Shown: positions 18,604 to 28,452, numbered from the stretch's first letter. The stretch: DNA of 64,000 nt from Adhaeribacter radiodurans (GCF_014075995.1 NZ_CP055153.1:3410001-3474000); one strand, 5' to 3'. Translations and numbers: made by a program. The notes: generated by a model from the letters alone, not told the origin.

Positions 18604-19134
18604 ATGTTTATGCACCTGGTAGTGACTGCTATTGCCATTGCCATTGCTTCCCTGATTTTTTCTAAACCAATAGTTGGTCCTAATTTCCGAGGCACGATGG
18701 ACCTAGTAGAAAAAGATAAAATTATAAGAAGCTATGCTGACAGTAGATTAAATAGGCAAATGCGGTATTTAACAGTTTTGTTTTTATTGATTTTTAGTAG
18801 TAATGCTTTTGTTTATTATGTAAATGCCACTTCAAATGCAGAAAGTAGCAACCTAATTTCACCTCCTCTCCGTGCCTTAGACAAACAAACTTTTCTCCAG
18901 GAGGTAAAAGAAAATAAGTCAATTGTTCATTCCTCCATTACGAATCAAGGTATTTTAACTATTTCGGTTATAAACGATGACAGGGACAAAAAGTCAATGG
19001 CTAGCTATTACTGCCAATTAGCCAAATCGAAAAACATAAGTGTCGCTTCTGTCAAAATATTAGATGCTTCTAATGCTAACTTTTTAGTAGAAATTCCTTC
19101 GGGAACAGTGCTGGCCATATTCTCTTGCAACTAG
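18604..19134 (+). CDS. hypothetical membrane protein
   Basis: A 176-residue protein I do not recognise. It has two hydrophobic helices: residues 3-20 (MHLVVTAIAIAIASLIF) and about 55-74 (RYLTVLFLLIFSSNAFVYYV). A polar, probably extracytoplasmic domain of about 100 residues follows and contains two cysteines (Cys137 and Cys175) that could form a disulfide. The gene stands alone, ahead of a strong hairpin shared with the convergent tail-fibre-like gene. The start could also be Met3, which changes little. Confidence 0.65.
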   Translation: MFMHLVVTAIAIAIASLIFSKPIVGPNFRGTMDLVEKDKIIRSYADSRLNRQMRYLTVLFLLIFSSNAFVYYVNATSNAESSNLISPPLRALDKQTFLQEVKENKSIVHSSITNQGILTISVINDDRDKKSMASYYCQLAKSKNISVASVKILDASNANFLVEIPSGTVLAIFSCN

Positions 19135-19170
19135 ACCTATTCTCCTTAATTCTGAGGTAAGAGTGTAAAA

Positions 19171-19200
19171 AAAGCCATTCTAAAAGAATGGCTTTAAAAA
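19171..19200. terminator. bidirectional rho-independent terminator
   Basis: Perfect 10-bp stem AAAGCCATTC / GAATGGCTTT with a short TAAAA loop, flanked by A-runs on one side and T or A tracts on the other. It sits between two convergent genes ending at 19134 and 19244 and can serve both. Confidence 0.75.
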
Positions 19201-19243
19201 GACGCATTTTATAGTAAGCACAAAATCGGATGGGTCAATACAT

Positions 19244-20929
19244 TTATTTAGATAATAACAATTGTTTAGCGGCGACTAGTCTTCCATTAACAACCAGCGT
19301 GTAAATGTAGGTGCCCGCCTGTAATTCAGAGCCATTTAGTTGAACCTGCCCGGTTTCGGGGGCGGCTAATGTTTTTATCAGCTTACCCGAAGCCACTTCA
19401 AATAATTGAATTTGAGCAATGGTACCCGCCGGAATGGTATACCGGAAAGTAGTCATTTCATTTACCGGATTGGGCCGGTTTTGCTCCAAAGAAACACCTA
19501 ATAAATCCGAGTTGTTTAAGTTAAAATTACCTCCCGATTTAAGAGCCGCTTCTAATTGCGCGAATCTTTCCTGGAAAGTACTTATTTGCTTTTGTAAAAG
19601 TAGATTTTGCTGCTGCTGGGCTGTTACCGTTTGCTGTAATTCCTGAATTGCTTTAATCGCCAACACGCCAAAAGCGCTATAATCCATGGTATAGGTTTCG
19701 GAACCATCATCGCCTTTTTCCAGGAAAACTACTTCCGGAAAAATTTTTTCTACTTCCTGAGCAATCAAACCGTAATTCTTCTTGTCTTCGGCTTTATTTT
19801 TTAGGAAATGATATTTTTTAACGTCCAATTGCAACACTTTGGGCATTACTGCATCCGCTTTTTCAATATCTTTTTTAAATTTTAAATCCGATACGGTGGA
19901 GTAAGCTCCGGTGGCATCGTTAAATCTGCCCAAAAATGCATTATTTGCGTATAGATCCAGGTTTCCGTTGGAGTTGGAAACATAAATTGTCCAGTTTTGA
20001 TTATTGCGCCCCGAATTAGCTAAGCGTAATCCGTGATTGGCACCCGTACCCACTCCATGAACCAAATGAGCTTCTACTATCGGGTTATCTGTATGAATTC
20101 CTAATTTACCGGCAGTAGAGTTAGGTCCGGCCTGCAGAATTACGTTTCCGCCGTTATGGTTTAAAAACAACGGCGAAGCAACACCGTTGGTTCTGGCCAT
20201 AATTTCATTATTGTCAATGGCTATGTTTTCACCGGAAAGACCACCAGCAATAATAAATCCGCCTCCGCCCTGGGCAGCATCGGTACCGCCCGTAATGTGC
20301 AAACGGCTGGCTGGTTGTGTATTTCCAATGCCCATATTGCCACTGCCATTTGTACCGTTAAAAATCAGATTTCCTCCGTTCTGGTTTAAGAATAAGTCTG
20401 CTCGGGCACCATTGTTTCTGGCTAATATTTCGTTGTTATCTAGCGCCAAATTAATTGAGGTTAAGGAGCCGGCTACTATAAAACCGCCACCCGCTAAGTT
20501 AACATCTGTTCCTTCGGTTACATGCAACTTTACTGCGGGGTTGCTGGTGCCCACCCCAACTAATCCGTTTACGTGTAAGCCATTTACGGGAGGAACCAGG
20601 TTGCCTCCAATAGCAACGCCTCCGTTGTTATGTACCAAAAATTTAGGCAAATTATTTACATCAATCCGGAAGGGGTTTTGACCCACTTCGCTGTTTATGT
20701 TTACCCGGGCATTAGGGGTTAAAGTGCCAAAACCCCATAATCCATTGGCCGTCATTATGCCGCGTTCCTGATTATCGGTAATAAACTGAACCCCAAAAGA
20801 TGTAGTTGAACCAAATCGGCGGACAGCACCTGTAGCGTTTCCGCCTACCAGCCAGGGAGATTGTGCCATTAAGGATAAGTCACTAAAAAGTAACGCACTA
20901 AATAACAGAAGGAATAAATTCTTTTTCAT
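19244..20929 (-). CDS. tail fibre-like protein with S74 intramolecular chaperone domain and T9SS sorting domain
   Basis: I start at the ATG at 20929 because it opens a signal peptide (MKKNLFLLLFSALLFSDLSL then MAQ); the upstream open frame has no signal. The 561-residue protein has two copies of a roughly 66-residue repeat (LH-T-GTD...GGGFI-AG-L...DNNEI-AR-NGA...LFLN-NGGN). A peptidase S74/endosialidase chaperone domain follows (SDLKFKKDIEKADAVMPKVL and NYGLIAQEVEKIFPEVVF), then a glutamine-rich coiled coil (about 430-475) and a C-terminal T9SS signal (NRPNPVNEMTTFRYTIPAGT ... KQLLLSK). It is probably a trimeric surface fibre that folds through its chaperone and is exported by T9SS. Confidence 0.88.
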   Translation of the reverse strand: MKKNLFLLLFSALLFSDLSLMAQSPWLVGGNATGAVRRFGSTTSFGVQFITDNQERGIMTANGLWGFGTLTPNARVNINSEVGQNPFRIDVNNLPKFLVHNNGGVAIGGNLVPPVNGLHVNGLVGVGTSNPAVKLHVTEGTDVNLAGGGFIVAGSLTSINLALDNNEILARNNGARADLFLNQNGGNLIFNGTNGSGNMGIGNTQPASRLHITGGTDAAQGGGGFIIAGGLSGENIAIDNNEIMARTNGVASPLFLNHNGGNVILQAGPNSTAGKLGIHTDNPIVEAHLVHGVGTGANHGLRLANSGRNNQNWTIYVSNSNGNLDLYANNAFLGRFNDATGAYSTVSDLKFKKDIEKADAVMPKVLQLDVKKYHFLKNKAEDKKNYGLIAQEVEKIFPEVVFLEKGDDGSETYTMDYSAFGVLAIKAIQELQQTVTAQQQQNLLLQKQISTFQERFAQLEAALKSGGNFNLNNSDLLGVSLEQNRPNPVNEMTTFRYTIPAGTIAQIQLFEVASGKLIKTLAAPETGQVQLNGSELQAGTYIYTLVVNGRLVAAKQLLLSK

Positions 20930-21590
20930 AGTAAGTTCAATTTTAGGCATTATAAGGTACTGGATGAAAACGCAAAAGCTGGAAAACGAATAGAAGCGCC
21001 TTGATGAAGAATGGGAAAGAAAAACCAAAAACAGATTTATTCGGGTAGGTTCAGGCTGCTCCTGTGGCGGAGAAGTTGTTCAGGTGACAAGCTAATGCCA
21101 TTACCTTTACCAAAGATGGAAATGAATAGCGTTAATCTTTTTCAGATAAAGTAAATTTTAAATTTAAATAAACAGGCAACAGGCAGAAAAGCAGCAATTA
21201 AGGTTATCATTCCTTGTCTGCTTTACCAAGGGCGACAGGGGTGTCTTTCTAAAATAAACTCCGGTTATAATTATTTTCCGGAAAGCCGTAGATGATGGGT
21301 AAGTGGCAAAAGACAAAAAGGTAAGCCTATCAAACAAAGCACTAATATACAATACTTTACTTACATATTCAATACTAACCCACCCTAATTAATTTCTTAT
21401 TAATACTTAAGTTGCTTAGTGTTTGGCAAGGCAAATTAATTGTTTAATGGATAGATAAATCCCATGTTTACTTTACTTATTCAGGTGCAAAAAATAAGTA
21501 GTACTACAAAAAATCTAAGTGTTTGTACTATTTATTTAAATTATTCTACCGCTTACTTTTATTTTAAACTGAAAAGAATACGTTAACATT
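20930..21590. other. intergenic region
   Basis: About 660 AT-rich bases between divergent genes. It should contain the promoter of the tail-fibre-like gene and that of the small gene at 21591. I see no hairpin, repeat or convincing ORF; the 62-codon minus-strand frame at 21164-21352 has no recognisable content. Confidence 0.4.
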
Positions 21591-21779
21591 ATGGTCACCT
21601 TATTGGAAGCAATATTTAGTGATAGTAAAGTTATAAGCTTAAACAAAAAAGAATTGCACCAGCATTTGGCTTACCTCCATGAAATTATTCCTCAGGAACG
21701 CAGTAAAAAACGCGTATTAAAGTACCGCAACTGGCGAGCCCGGCTTTTCTGGCAACTAGTAAAAGTTAACCGGAAATAA
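21591..21779 (+). CDS. small hypothetical protein (62 aa)
   Basis: Short basic protein, not recognised. The C-terminal half is very basic and aromatic (RSKKRVLKYRNWRARLFWQL), while the N-terminal half is amphipathic (EAIFSDSKVISLNKKELHQH). There is no signal peptide or membrane helix. The open frame is preceded by an AT-rich leader, and the next short gene follows 149 bases later on the same strand. Composition and an ATG start favour a real gene; function unknown. Confidence 0.5.
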   Translation: MVTLLEAIFSDSKVISLNKKELHQHLAYLHEIIPQERSKKRVLKYRNWRARLFWQLVKVNRK

Positions 21780-21928
21780 TACACTTAACTGCTTTTTAAC
21801 TGAAGAAGAATACTCCTGCAATTTATTAAAGCTGAATACTAGCATTTTTATTTTTAATTGTAAGTATTTAACACTTAGAAGAAAACGAATTAATATTGCT
21901 ATAATTAACCAATAAAGGAAAGCAGGCG

Positions 21929-22135
21929 ATGCAGCATTTAGACCGGTATATATTGCAGGAACAATCTCTTGATACGTTGAGCCGAAATCAAATTGAAGCG
22001 GCTATAATTTATATTGATACCCACCTGAAAGATGAAGCAGATAGCCACCAGGTTATACGGTATTGTGCTTTAAAAGTAGAACTGATTAACCGAATAATGG
22101 CGCTGGATAAAAATAACCATCTTCTTATTTATTAA
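21929..22135 (+). CDS. small hypothetical protein (68 aa)
   Basis: Short soluble protein, not recognised. The sequence is predicted helical and acidic in the middle (LSRNQIEAAIIYIDTHLKDE), with a single cysteine. The ATG is preceded by AAAGGAAAGCAGGCG, an unusually purine-rich leader for this genome that may act as a ribosome site. It follows another short gene on the same strand, but the two show no sequence similarity. Confidence 0.5.
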   Translation: MQHLDRYILQEQSLDTLSRNQIEAAIIYIDTHLKDEADSHQVIRYCALKVELINRIMALDKNNHLLIY

Positions 22136-22248
22136 CCTATCCGTTACTTCTTCCAGGCAGCTTTTCGCAAAATCATTGTTGTCATTTATTTTACCAATTG
22201 AAATTTAAATTCCTATAATACCATGCCTGAATTAGAATAAACATTTCT

Positions 22249-23382
22249 TTAAAGCGCTCGCCCAATGCCAAACTGATCACCGGCTTTTACAGCTTTGTGG
22301 TCGGTAAGATGCACTTCCACCATTTTTTCACTGGCTACATTGTTATAATCTTCGTCTTGCAGGGTCGTTAGAATTTTACGGGTTTTTACGTCGATTACTT
22401 CCCCGCTCGACGGGTAAGCATATTTACCGTCTAAACTAAAGGTAATCCAGCCGGGCATGTCTTGCAAGGGAATGGTGGTTAGCTGTTGGTAAGGTTTGAT
22501 TGCGCTAAAAATGTGGAGTCGCATGTTATGCCCATCGGCTACCCATAATTCTTTTTCGTCCGGGGTAAGACCAATGCCGTGGCTGGGATTGCCGTGCCGA
22601 CGAACCGGACCTTTGGTCCAGCCTTCTACCTCAATGCGGTTTATTAATTTACCCGTCTTTAGATCCCCTACTTCAAAACCAAGTAAACTATCTACGGTAG
22701 CATACACCAAAGTTTCGGCGCTGTTAATGGTAAAAGGGCGAATACCTTTGCCAAATGGGCCGATTTTTTTAACTACCGTGTGGGTGCGAGTATCCGCTAC
22801 GTGCAGCAAAGGCGAGGCAATATCACCCATGTACACGTACTTGCCCGAAGGTCCGTAGATAGTATTATGCGCCCGGGCTACTACCGGTACTTTCTTAATA
22901 ACATCACCAGTTTCGCAATCAACTACATTCCAAAAAGTATTTTCCAGGGAAGGCAGGTACATGGTTTTACCATCCGGCGAAATGGACATGCGGTCGGTTC
23001 CTCCTACGTAGGATTTTTCCCACACAATTTGTTCGGTGGTTAAATCTATTCGTTGCAGCGTTTGCAAGGTGCTCACGTAAATACTGTTAAGAGGCACACT
23101 TACGGCCACTCCTTTTACATTCATGGGCTTGCCATTTGCCCGCAAGCCTTTGGTTTTAATGCGTTTAACGAATTGGTGGTTATGATCAATATCGAAAACC
23201 AGAATGCCGTGACCGCCATAACCTAAATAATCCCGGATTCCGGGTACGGCCACGTATAAATAACGTCCCTGGTTGGGAGCTTTCACTACCGGTTTTAACT
23301 TAGGTAAAGGTTTCCAGGCACTAATTACAAGAAGTAATAAACTACAGCAACATAAAAGAAAAACAGAAACCTTGGCTCTCAT
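22249..23382 (-). CDS. YncE-like beta-propeller protein, exported
   Basis: A 377-residue protein with an N-terminal signal peptide or anchor (VSVFLLCCCSLLLLVISAW, residues 5-23). It then has repeating blades of the YncE/cytochrome cd1-like seven-bladed propeller, for example DRMSISPDGKTMYLPSLENT, GPSGKYVYMGDIASPLLHVA and GIGLTPDEKELWVADGHNM. No haem-binding CxxCH or catalytic residues are visible. Such proteins are usually periplasmic, and the ligand is unknown. It is convergent to the small gene ending at 22135 and divergent from the SRAP gene. Confidence 0.82.
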   Translation of the reverse strand: MRAKVSVFLLCCCSLLLLVISAWKPLPKLKPVVKAPNQGRYLYVAVPGIRDYLGYGGHGILVFDIDHNHQFVKRIKTKGLRANGKPMNVKGVAVSVPLNSIYVSTLQTLQRIDLTTEQIVWEKSYVGGTDRMSISPDGKTMYLPSLENTFWNVVDCETGDVIKKVPVVARAHNTIYGPSGKYVYMGDIASPLLHVADTRTHTVVKKIGPFGKGIRPFTINSAETLVYATVDSLLGFEVGDLKTGKLINRIEVEGWTKGPVRRHGNPSHGIGLTPDEKELWVADGHNMRLHIFSAIKPYQQLTTIPLQDMPGWITFSLDGKYAYPSSGEVIDVKTRKILTTLQDEDYNNVASEKMVEVHLTDHKAVKAGDQFGIGRAL

Positions 23383-23666
23383 ATTGGTATATATTTTTAA
23401 GAAGAATAAATTTTATCGCTTCCTTAAATATACCATTCCAGAACAGATGATTATCTATTCTGAAGTCTTTTTTATATAAGCACCTGATTATTTAGAAATA
23501 ATGATTGCGTTCAGAAGTATGAATGATGGTAATGGAATAATTTATTCTCAGGTTATTTCCTAATTTAAAAGAATACCATGCAGGATAAAAGTAAATCAGG
23601 GTTTAGAATAACATTTTACTCGAATTTTCTTACTTTTATAAAGTCTAACCTGAAAGCTATACTACT

Positions 23667-24353
23667 ATGTGTGGACGAGCCTCTCAGACCAAAAAAAAAG
23701 TAAATAAAGAACATCGCTTTGCCCCGCAAATAAACCCGGCCAATCTGGAACCGGCTTATAATGTAGTACCTTCGCAAAATCTTCCGGTTATTACCAACCA
23801 GGCACCTGATCAATTGCAGTCTTTTACCTGGGGCATTCCTACCACCATTGAGGGTGAACAATTTTTTCTTTCTAATTCTAATTTGCGGAAGCTTTCTACC
23901 TGGGGCTATTACCTGGATTTATTTAAAAAAGGACAAACTTGCCTGGTATTAATTGATGGTTTTTACGAATGGGAAACAGTAGCCAAAGGCGGTAAGATTC
24001 CGTACCGCATTCAGTTGAAAAATCAGGATGTATTTGCGGTAGCCGGCTTATGGGACCAAGTGGCCGACCCGAAAACAGGTGAGCCCCGAAACTTTTTCAG
24101 CATAGTAACCCTCGATCCTAATGCCCTTATTAGTTCGATTCATTCGCGGATGCCGGCCATTTTACCTGCCGGTCAGGAAAATAACTGGTTGCGATATCAT
24201 TCCCAAGTGCAGGAGTATACGGTGCAAATTAAATCTTTCCCAGCTATTGAAATGGAGGCTTATACCATTTCTAAAAAAATAGATATACCCGGCTATAACC
24301 AACCCGACGTATTAGAACCTTACACCTGGCCCAAGCAACTAAGTTTGTTTTAA
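23667..24353 (+). CDS. SOS response-associated peptidase family protein (SRAP, YedK/HMCES type)
   Basis: A 228-residue SRAP protein. After removal of Met1 the catalytic Cys2 (MCGRASQ) forms a thiazolidine link with abasic sites in single-stranded DNA, shielding them during replication. Other family residues are visible: Asn72 in SNSNLRK, Glu101 in DGFYEWE, and the His in SIHSRMP (about residue 156). The length is normal for YedK. It is cytoplasmic and a single-gene unit; no LexA-like box was identified upstream. Confidence 0.96.
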   Translation: MCGRASQTKKKVNKEHRFAPQINPANLEPAYNVVPSQNLPVITNQAPDQLQSFTWGIPTTIEGEQFFLSNSNLRKLSTWGYYLDLFKKGQTCLVLIDGFYEWETVAKGGKIPYRIQLKNQDVFAVAGLWDQVADPKTGEPRNFFSIVTLDPNALISSIHSRMPAILPAGQENNWLRYHSQVQEYTVQIKSFPAIEMEAYTISKKIDIPGYNQPDVLEPYTWPKQLSLF

Positions 24354-24680
24354 TGTAGCTAACCTGGATTCTGAAGTAAATTTAGTTATCTCCTAGCTTG
24401 GCCGTAGCCTCAGAAACCATTAACTGGAAGCAGGCCTCCTCTCCTATTGTAGCACCTTACTAATCACAAGTAAGAGGAATTATCATTCATTCCAGAAAGG
24501 TAAGATTAATTTTAAAGTCTACCCTTAACCTCAAACTTTTAGTAATTTTAGCGCTATCCAGTACTCTGCATCGAAATTTAAGGTAAGAGTTGAGTTCTCT
24601 TGCCATAGAAGTAAGATTTTATCTATCTTGCCTAGTGATAAACCTATTCGGGTAAATCTTAACTTCCGATCTTTCTTAAA
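24354..24680. other. intergenic region
   Basis: About 330 bases between two plus-strand genes. Nothing recognisable beyond AT-rich sequence that presumably includes the promoter of the dehydrogenase gene. Confidence 0.35.
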
Positions 24681-25673
24681 ATGAACAAAAACTACCGGGT
24701 AGTGATAACCGATTTTTTAAGCGATTCGCTTGAACCAGAAAAGAAAATTTTAGAAAATACAGCCGAAGTACTAGCCTTGAATGCACTCTCGGAAGAAGAG
24801 TTAATAGGAAAAATAGAAGAAGCAGATGCCCTAATTCTTTATCATTTGCTTACTCTTTCCAGGAGCACCCTTAACCGGCTTAAAAACTGTAAACTAATTG
24901 TTCGGGCTGGAGTAGGAATTGATAACGTGGATTATACATTAGCCCGTAGCATTGGTATTCCGGTTGTAAACATTCCGGATTACGGTTCCGAAGATGTGGC
25001 AGACACTGCTCTGGGTATGTTACTTTCGCTAACGCGGGGCATTCATTTTTTAAATTCCCGCCTGCGTTCTGGCCACGGCGAGTGGAGTTATACCCAGGGG
25101 CAACCACTTCGCCGCTTACGGGATAGTTCTCTGGGCATTGTAGGTTTAGGGCGAATTGGCACTGCAATGGCCTTACGCGCTAAATGTTTAGGTATGGAAG
25201 TAAGTTTTTATGATCCTTATAAACCAGATGGCTATGACAAAGCTTTGGGAATAAAACGAGCAGAAACCTTACAGGAATTGCTCCAAAAAGTTCGGGTGGT
25301 GAGTTTGCATTGTCCGTTAACCAAAGAAACGCATCATTTAATCAACGCAAATACCTTAGCCTTTATGGCACCGGGCTCTTACCTGATAAATACCGCCCGC
25401 GGAGCCGTAGTAGATACCCAAATTATTCCGGAAGCACTGGTAAGTGGTAAATTAGCTGGTGCTGCTTTGGACGTGTTAGAGCAAGAACCACCTACAATTA
25501 ATGTGCTTATCCAGGCTTGGCAAGATCCACAACACTCGGCTCATCATCGCCTGATTCTTAATCCGCACGCGGCCTTTTACTCCGAAGAAGGTTTAGCCGA
25601 AATTAGGGTTAGAAGCGCGCAGGCATGCCTCCTGGCTCTTCAAGGTAAGCCCTTACGAAACGTGATCAACTAA
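24681..25673 (+). CDS. CtBP-like D-isomer specific 2-hydroxyacid dehydrogenase
   Basis: A 330-residue NAD-dependent dehydrogenase. The Rossmann loop is LGIVGLGRIGTAMALRA (about 152-168), followed by an acidic residue in FYDPY that favours NAD. Catalytic residues of the family are present: Arg in INTARGAVVD (about 240), Glu in LEQEPP (about 268), and His in NPHAAFYSEEG (about 295). Family relatives act on glyoxylate, phosphoglycerate or similar 2-oxoacids; the substrate here is not predicted. It has no operon partner and is convergent to the beta-helix gene, 25 bases away. Confidence 0.94.
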   Translation: MNKNYRVVITDFLSDSLEPEKKILENTAEVLALNALSEEELIGKIEEADALILYHLLTLSRSTLNRLKNCKLIVRAGVGIDNVDYTLARSIGIPVVNIPDYGSEDVADTALGMLLSLTRGIHFLNSRLRSGHGEWSYTQGQPLRRLRDSSLGIVGLGRIGTAMALRAKCLGMEVSFYDPYKPDGYDKALGIKRAETLQELLQKVRVVSLHCPLTKETHHLINANTLAFMAPGSYLINTARGAVVDTQIIPEALVSGKLAGAALDVLEQEPPTINVLIQAWQDPQHSAHHRLILNPHAAFYSEEGLAEIRVRSAQACLLALQGKPLRNVIN

Positions 25674-25698
25674 TAATCTGAAATGCTTTTTACTAAAT

Positions 25699-27672
25699 TT
25701 AGCGGTAAAATGGCCGCTCCTGTAAATTCCGGGGGCCGTACAGGGGTACGGGTTCCCCCACTTCCAGCGCTCCCAAATCCGGTGCTTTGCCTTTAAAATC
25801 AGAATTTACATTAGGTAGTTTGATTCCGGCATCAACGGCTTTGCTCTTAGGTTTAAGTAAAAAATTGAAATCCGTAGCATGGTAAATTGCGTGCGGCTTG
25901 GTGGCATCGGGCGCCCGTAAATTCTGAAAAATGGCATAATCTAATTCTACTCCGTGGGTTTCCAATCCACTTGCCTTGGTAAGGCTAACTAAATTCGGGA
26001 AAGATTGAGCTTCTTTTACCGTTAGTGAATAATTCCAGAGTTGTTCTTTCGTGGGCGACACCCAGCGGTATTGGTCGGTGCTGGCGCGGTTAGGCCGGTA
26101 ACCATTGTAATCTGAAGTAGAATAAGCGGTCGCGTTCGGGAAAATAACAATGGGCCTTTGCGGGGCATCGGTTCCTAAAAACAAATTATTCCGGAAATGC
26201 GCGTTCGAGAAAGTCTGCGGATTTACATTCTCCGAAATAAAGGTATTGTGGTACACCACCAATCCAGCCGGCTTCGACATAAATTTAAGCGCACACCCAG
26301 TAGGTATGTTATAGAGCACGTTGCGGATAAAATAGGCGGGCCCTCCAAAGATAGGCTGAGCACTTAAGCCGCACTGCGCGGCATTTACGCCTCGGTTACG
26401 CATTACCCGAATGTTATGCACTCCTCCATCCGCTTCGATAAAATCATCCACCATCAAGTGAATATCATTATTATAAATATCAATGGCTACGGCTTTTTGC
26501 AAAGAATCCGGAGTTCCGTAAGTAGAAACTGTAATGGCATCGTGGAAGTAAGCTACGGCATTGTGGCAAATAACGTGACCCGAGCCATATACTTTAATGG
26601 CAAAATAACTCTTTATAGGGGTAGGTGCGTAAAGACCCGGATTTGCCCAACCCACGAGGTGATGCCGATCGTCGCGGCCTAAGATAATATTATCCGCTAA
26701 ATAAAAGTTTTTGGAACCGGCATATTCTGTTGTAAGGGCAATACCAACATCATCCAGCCGGCAATTCCGCACCGTTAGGTCAGAGGCGCCTAATACTTCC
26801 TTCTGGCCAGCAAAAAAAGCAATATCTGTATTGCGGATCGTTAAATTTTCAAAAATATGATGGGTGGTTGCCATTACATCAAAAAGCCGGTGAGCTCCGT
26901 CCCCATCAAAAATAGCATCACCATCGCCCGCCCCCCGAATAAGTATGGGTTTCTCGGCGGTTCCTTTCGCCGTTAAAGTATAAGTCCCATCAAACGGAAT
27001 ACCATGCGGTTCTACGTAATTCAACCGATCGGCTTTATACAAACCCGCGTGCACCAGAATAATGTCGCCGGGCTGCACTTTGCGCTCACTCACTACCGAC
27101 CAATCTCCTAAACCTGAACCGTAGTAAGCAGCCTTTAATCCTAAAAAAGAAGGTTCCTGCTTGGGGCCTTTCCAATCGGGTGGGTACACGTGCAGCGTTC
27201 GCCCTCCGGTAAAAGCTTTAGGTTCGGTTCGGGTTTTTACTTTTACCACGTGCACTGCCTCTCCTTGTACTCCATCGGGATCCGCCATAGTTAACCGGCA
27301 TTCATACTCGGAACCGGGTTCCAGATCCAGAATGCTGCCGGCAAATCCGTTGGGTACAGTATAATCCAGAAATTCTGTTTCTCGAATAACGCGTTCCCCT
27401 CCTATCCGCAGTAAAGGCAAAGCTTCCAGCCAGGTACTTGTTCCCACTTTTCGGAAAGAAACTTGCACTGTTGCATTTCGGTTGTCGTCGCCGGTGATAG
27501 ACCAATCAAATCCTAGATTTAGCAAAGTAGGTGGCTCCGCGGTTAGTTTACCAGGACGCACGGCATTTTCTGCTTTTACCAAAACAGGAAATAAGAGCAA
27601 AAGGCTTAAACCCACAACATAACGGTAAGACTTAAGGTTAATACTAGCTAAGAAAACAAGAATTTTCTTCAT
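25699..27672 (-). CDS. secreted right-handed beta-helix repeat protein with N-terminal fibronectin-like domain
   Basis: A 657-residue exported protein (signal peptide ends near LVKAEN). An N-terminal fibronectin III-like domain (about 38-145, ending VHVVKVKTRT) leads into a beta-helix with parallel repeats such as HHIFENLTIRNTDIAFFAGQ, SDLTVRNCRLDDVGIAL and AVAIDIYNNDIHLMVDDFIE. PGDIILVHAGLYKADRL is the usual entry strand. The fold is typical of polysaccharide lyases and hydrolases, but I cannot identify a catalytic triad with confidence. There is no T9SS tail; the end reads APDLGALEVGEPVPLYGPR. Confidence 0.82.
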   Translation of the reverse strand: MKKILVFLASINLKSYRYVVGLSLLLLFPVLVKAENAVRPGKLTAEPPTLLNLGFDWSITGDDNRNATVQVSFRKVGTSTWLEALPLLRIGGERVIRETEFLDYTVPNGFAGSILDLEPGSEYECRLTMADPDGVQGEAVHVVKVKTRTEPKAFTGGRTLHVYPPDWKGPKQEPSFLGLKAAYYGSGLGDWSVVSERKVQPGDIILVHAGLYKADRLNYVEPHGIPFDGTYTLTAKGTAEKPILIRGAGDGDAIFDGDGAHRLFDVMATTHHIFENLTIRNTDIAFFAGQKEVLGASDLTVRNCRLDDVGIALTTEYAGSKNFYLADNIILGRDDRHHLVGWANPGLYAPTPIKSYFAIKVYGSGHVICHNAVAYFHDAITVSTYGTPDSLQKAVAIDIYNNDIHLMVDDFIEADGGVHNIRVMRNRGVNAAQCGLSAQPIFGGPAYFIRNVLYNIPTGCALKFMSKPAGLVVYHNTFISENVNPQTFSNAHFRNNLFLGTDAPQRPIVIFPNATAYSTSDYNGYRPNRASTDQYRWVSPTKEQLWNYSLTVKEAQSFPNLVSLTKASGLETHGVELDYAIFQNLRAPDATKPHAIYHATDFNFLLKPKSKAVDAGIKLPNVNSDFKGKAPDLGALEVGEPVPLYGPRNLQERPFYR

Positions 27673-28341
27673 GGTAGGTGCGCGTGCTATAACTGGCAGT
27701 TAGAGTTAGAAGTAAACGTTGCTATTTACTAATTGCTGCTGGCAGATTTCAGAATCTCCGTAATTTAAGAAAATGTCTGATTGTAGAAACGATATTCCTA
27801 AAATTAACCTGCGGCTAAGTACAACTGCTTTTGTTCCTGAAGAAATTTACTTTAATTCAGGTAAAGAAAACTTGTTTTAGAAAGCCAGTTACAGAAAAAT
27901 ATTTCTCATTGATTGTCACTACAATTAAACGACTATTTTAAGGCATTTCTTTCCTTTTAAAAAGAAACTATAAAGCCCTAATGAATACAAAGAATGCGGA
28001 TATAAAAGCCTATGCAAGAAGGCAAAAACCTTGGTATAAGGAAATAGATTATTTAAAAGAGAGAACGAAAAAATATTATACGTTCTCTTTTTTAATATAG
28101 GATGCTTTTCTACCTGTTGGTTAAAAAAAGCCAAAGTCTTTACGCTAACCAGCAGAAAAGCAAGAAAATTATTTAAATGAAATTAAGCCTCTGGTTGGTT
28201 TTGGGTAGTAAGCAATAAAACTTAATTACAAGGTAACCAGTTTTTAAAATCGGTATAATTAATTACTGATTAAATCAGAACCAAATTACCATTAAAGTAA
28301 AATAGGGAAGTATTTAAAATAAATTCTGTAATGAGACGAGC
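27673..28341. other. intergenic region with a plus-strand hairpin
   Basis: Mostly AT-rich. A plus-strand hairpin at 28055-28094 (AAAAGAGAGAACG pairing with CGTTCTCTTTTTTT) looks like a terminator. A 39-residue frame at 27981-28100 reads MNTKNADIKAYARRQKPWYK and overlaps that hairpin, so it is either a tiny gene with its own terminator or a relic; I give it low weight. A minus-strand frame over the same DNA is low-complexity. Confidence 0.4.
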
Positions 28342-28452
28342 TTAGTGAACGGCTTTCTCGGCAACCTTCCGGTACTTTAAGGCAAGCACCAGCCAGGTAG
28401 AAGAAATGATAAAACCGCCAATAGAGATGGCAAGTATGGCTAATGGATTCAT
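28342..28452 (-). CDS. small single-pass membrane protein (36 aa)
   Basis: Read directly from the minus strand: an ATG followed by NPLAILAISIGGFIISSTWL, then VLALKYRKV, ending VAEKAVH and TAA. One clear membrane helix is followed by a positively charged end, which by the positive-inside rule would stay in the cytoplasm. Small proteins of this shape are frequent in Bacteroidota. The function is unknown. The neighbouring short minus-strand gene starts 254 bases upstream, so they may share a transcript. Confidence 0.6.
   Translation of the reverse strand: MNPLAILAISIGGFIISSTWLVLALKYRKVAEKAVH

Noticed and set aside
21164-21352. 62-codon minus-strand frame between the tail-fibre-like gene and the small plus-strand gene
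   Set aside because: Composition is random-like, and no signal, membrane or conserved pattern supports it.
27981-28100. 39-codon plus-strand frame ending in a terminator-like hairpin
   Set aside because: Codons look protein-like, but it overlaps the hairpin and has no known relative, so it is only mentioned in the gap entry.
27925-28134. 69-codon minus-strand frame
   Set aside because: Low-complexity Phe/Leu/Tyr composition typical of frames in AT-rich noncoding DNA, and it runs through a hairpin on the other strand.
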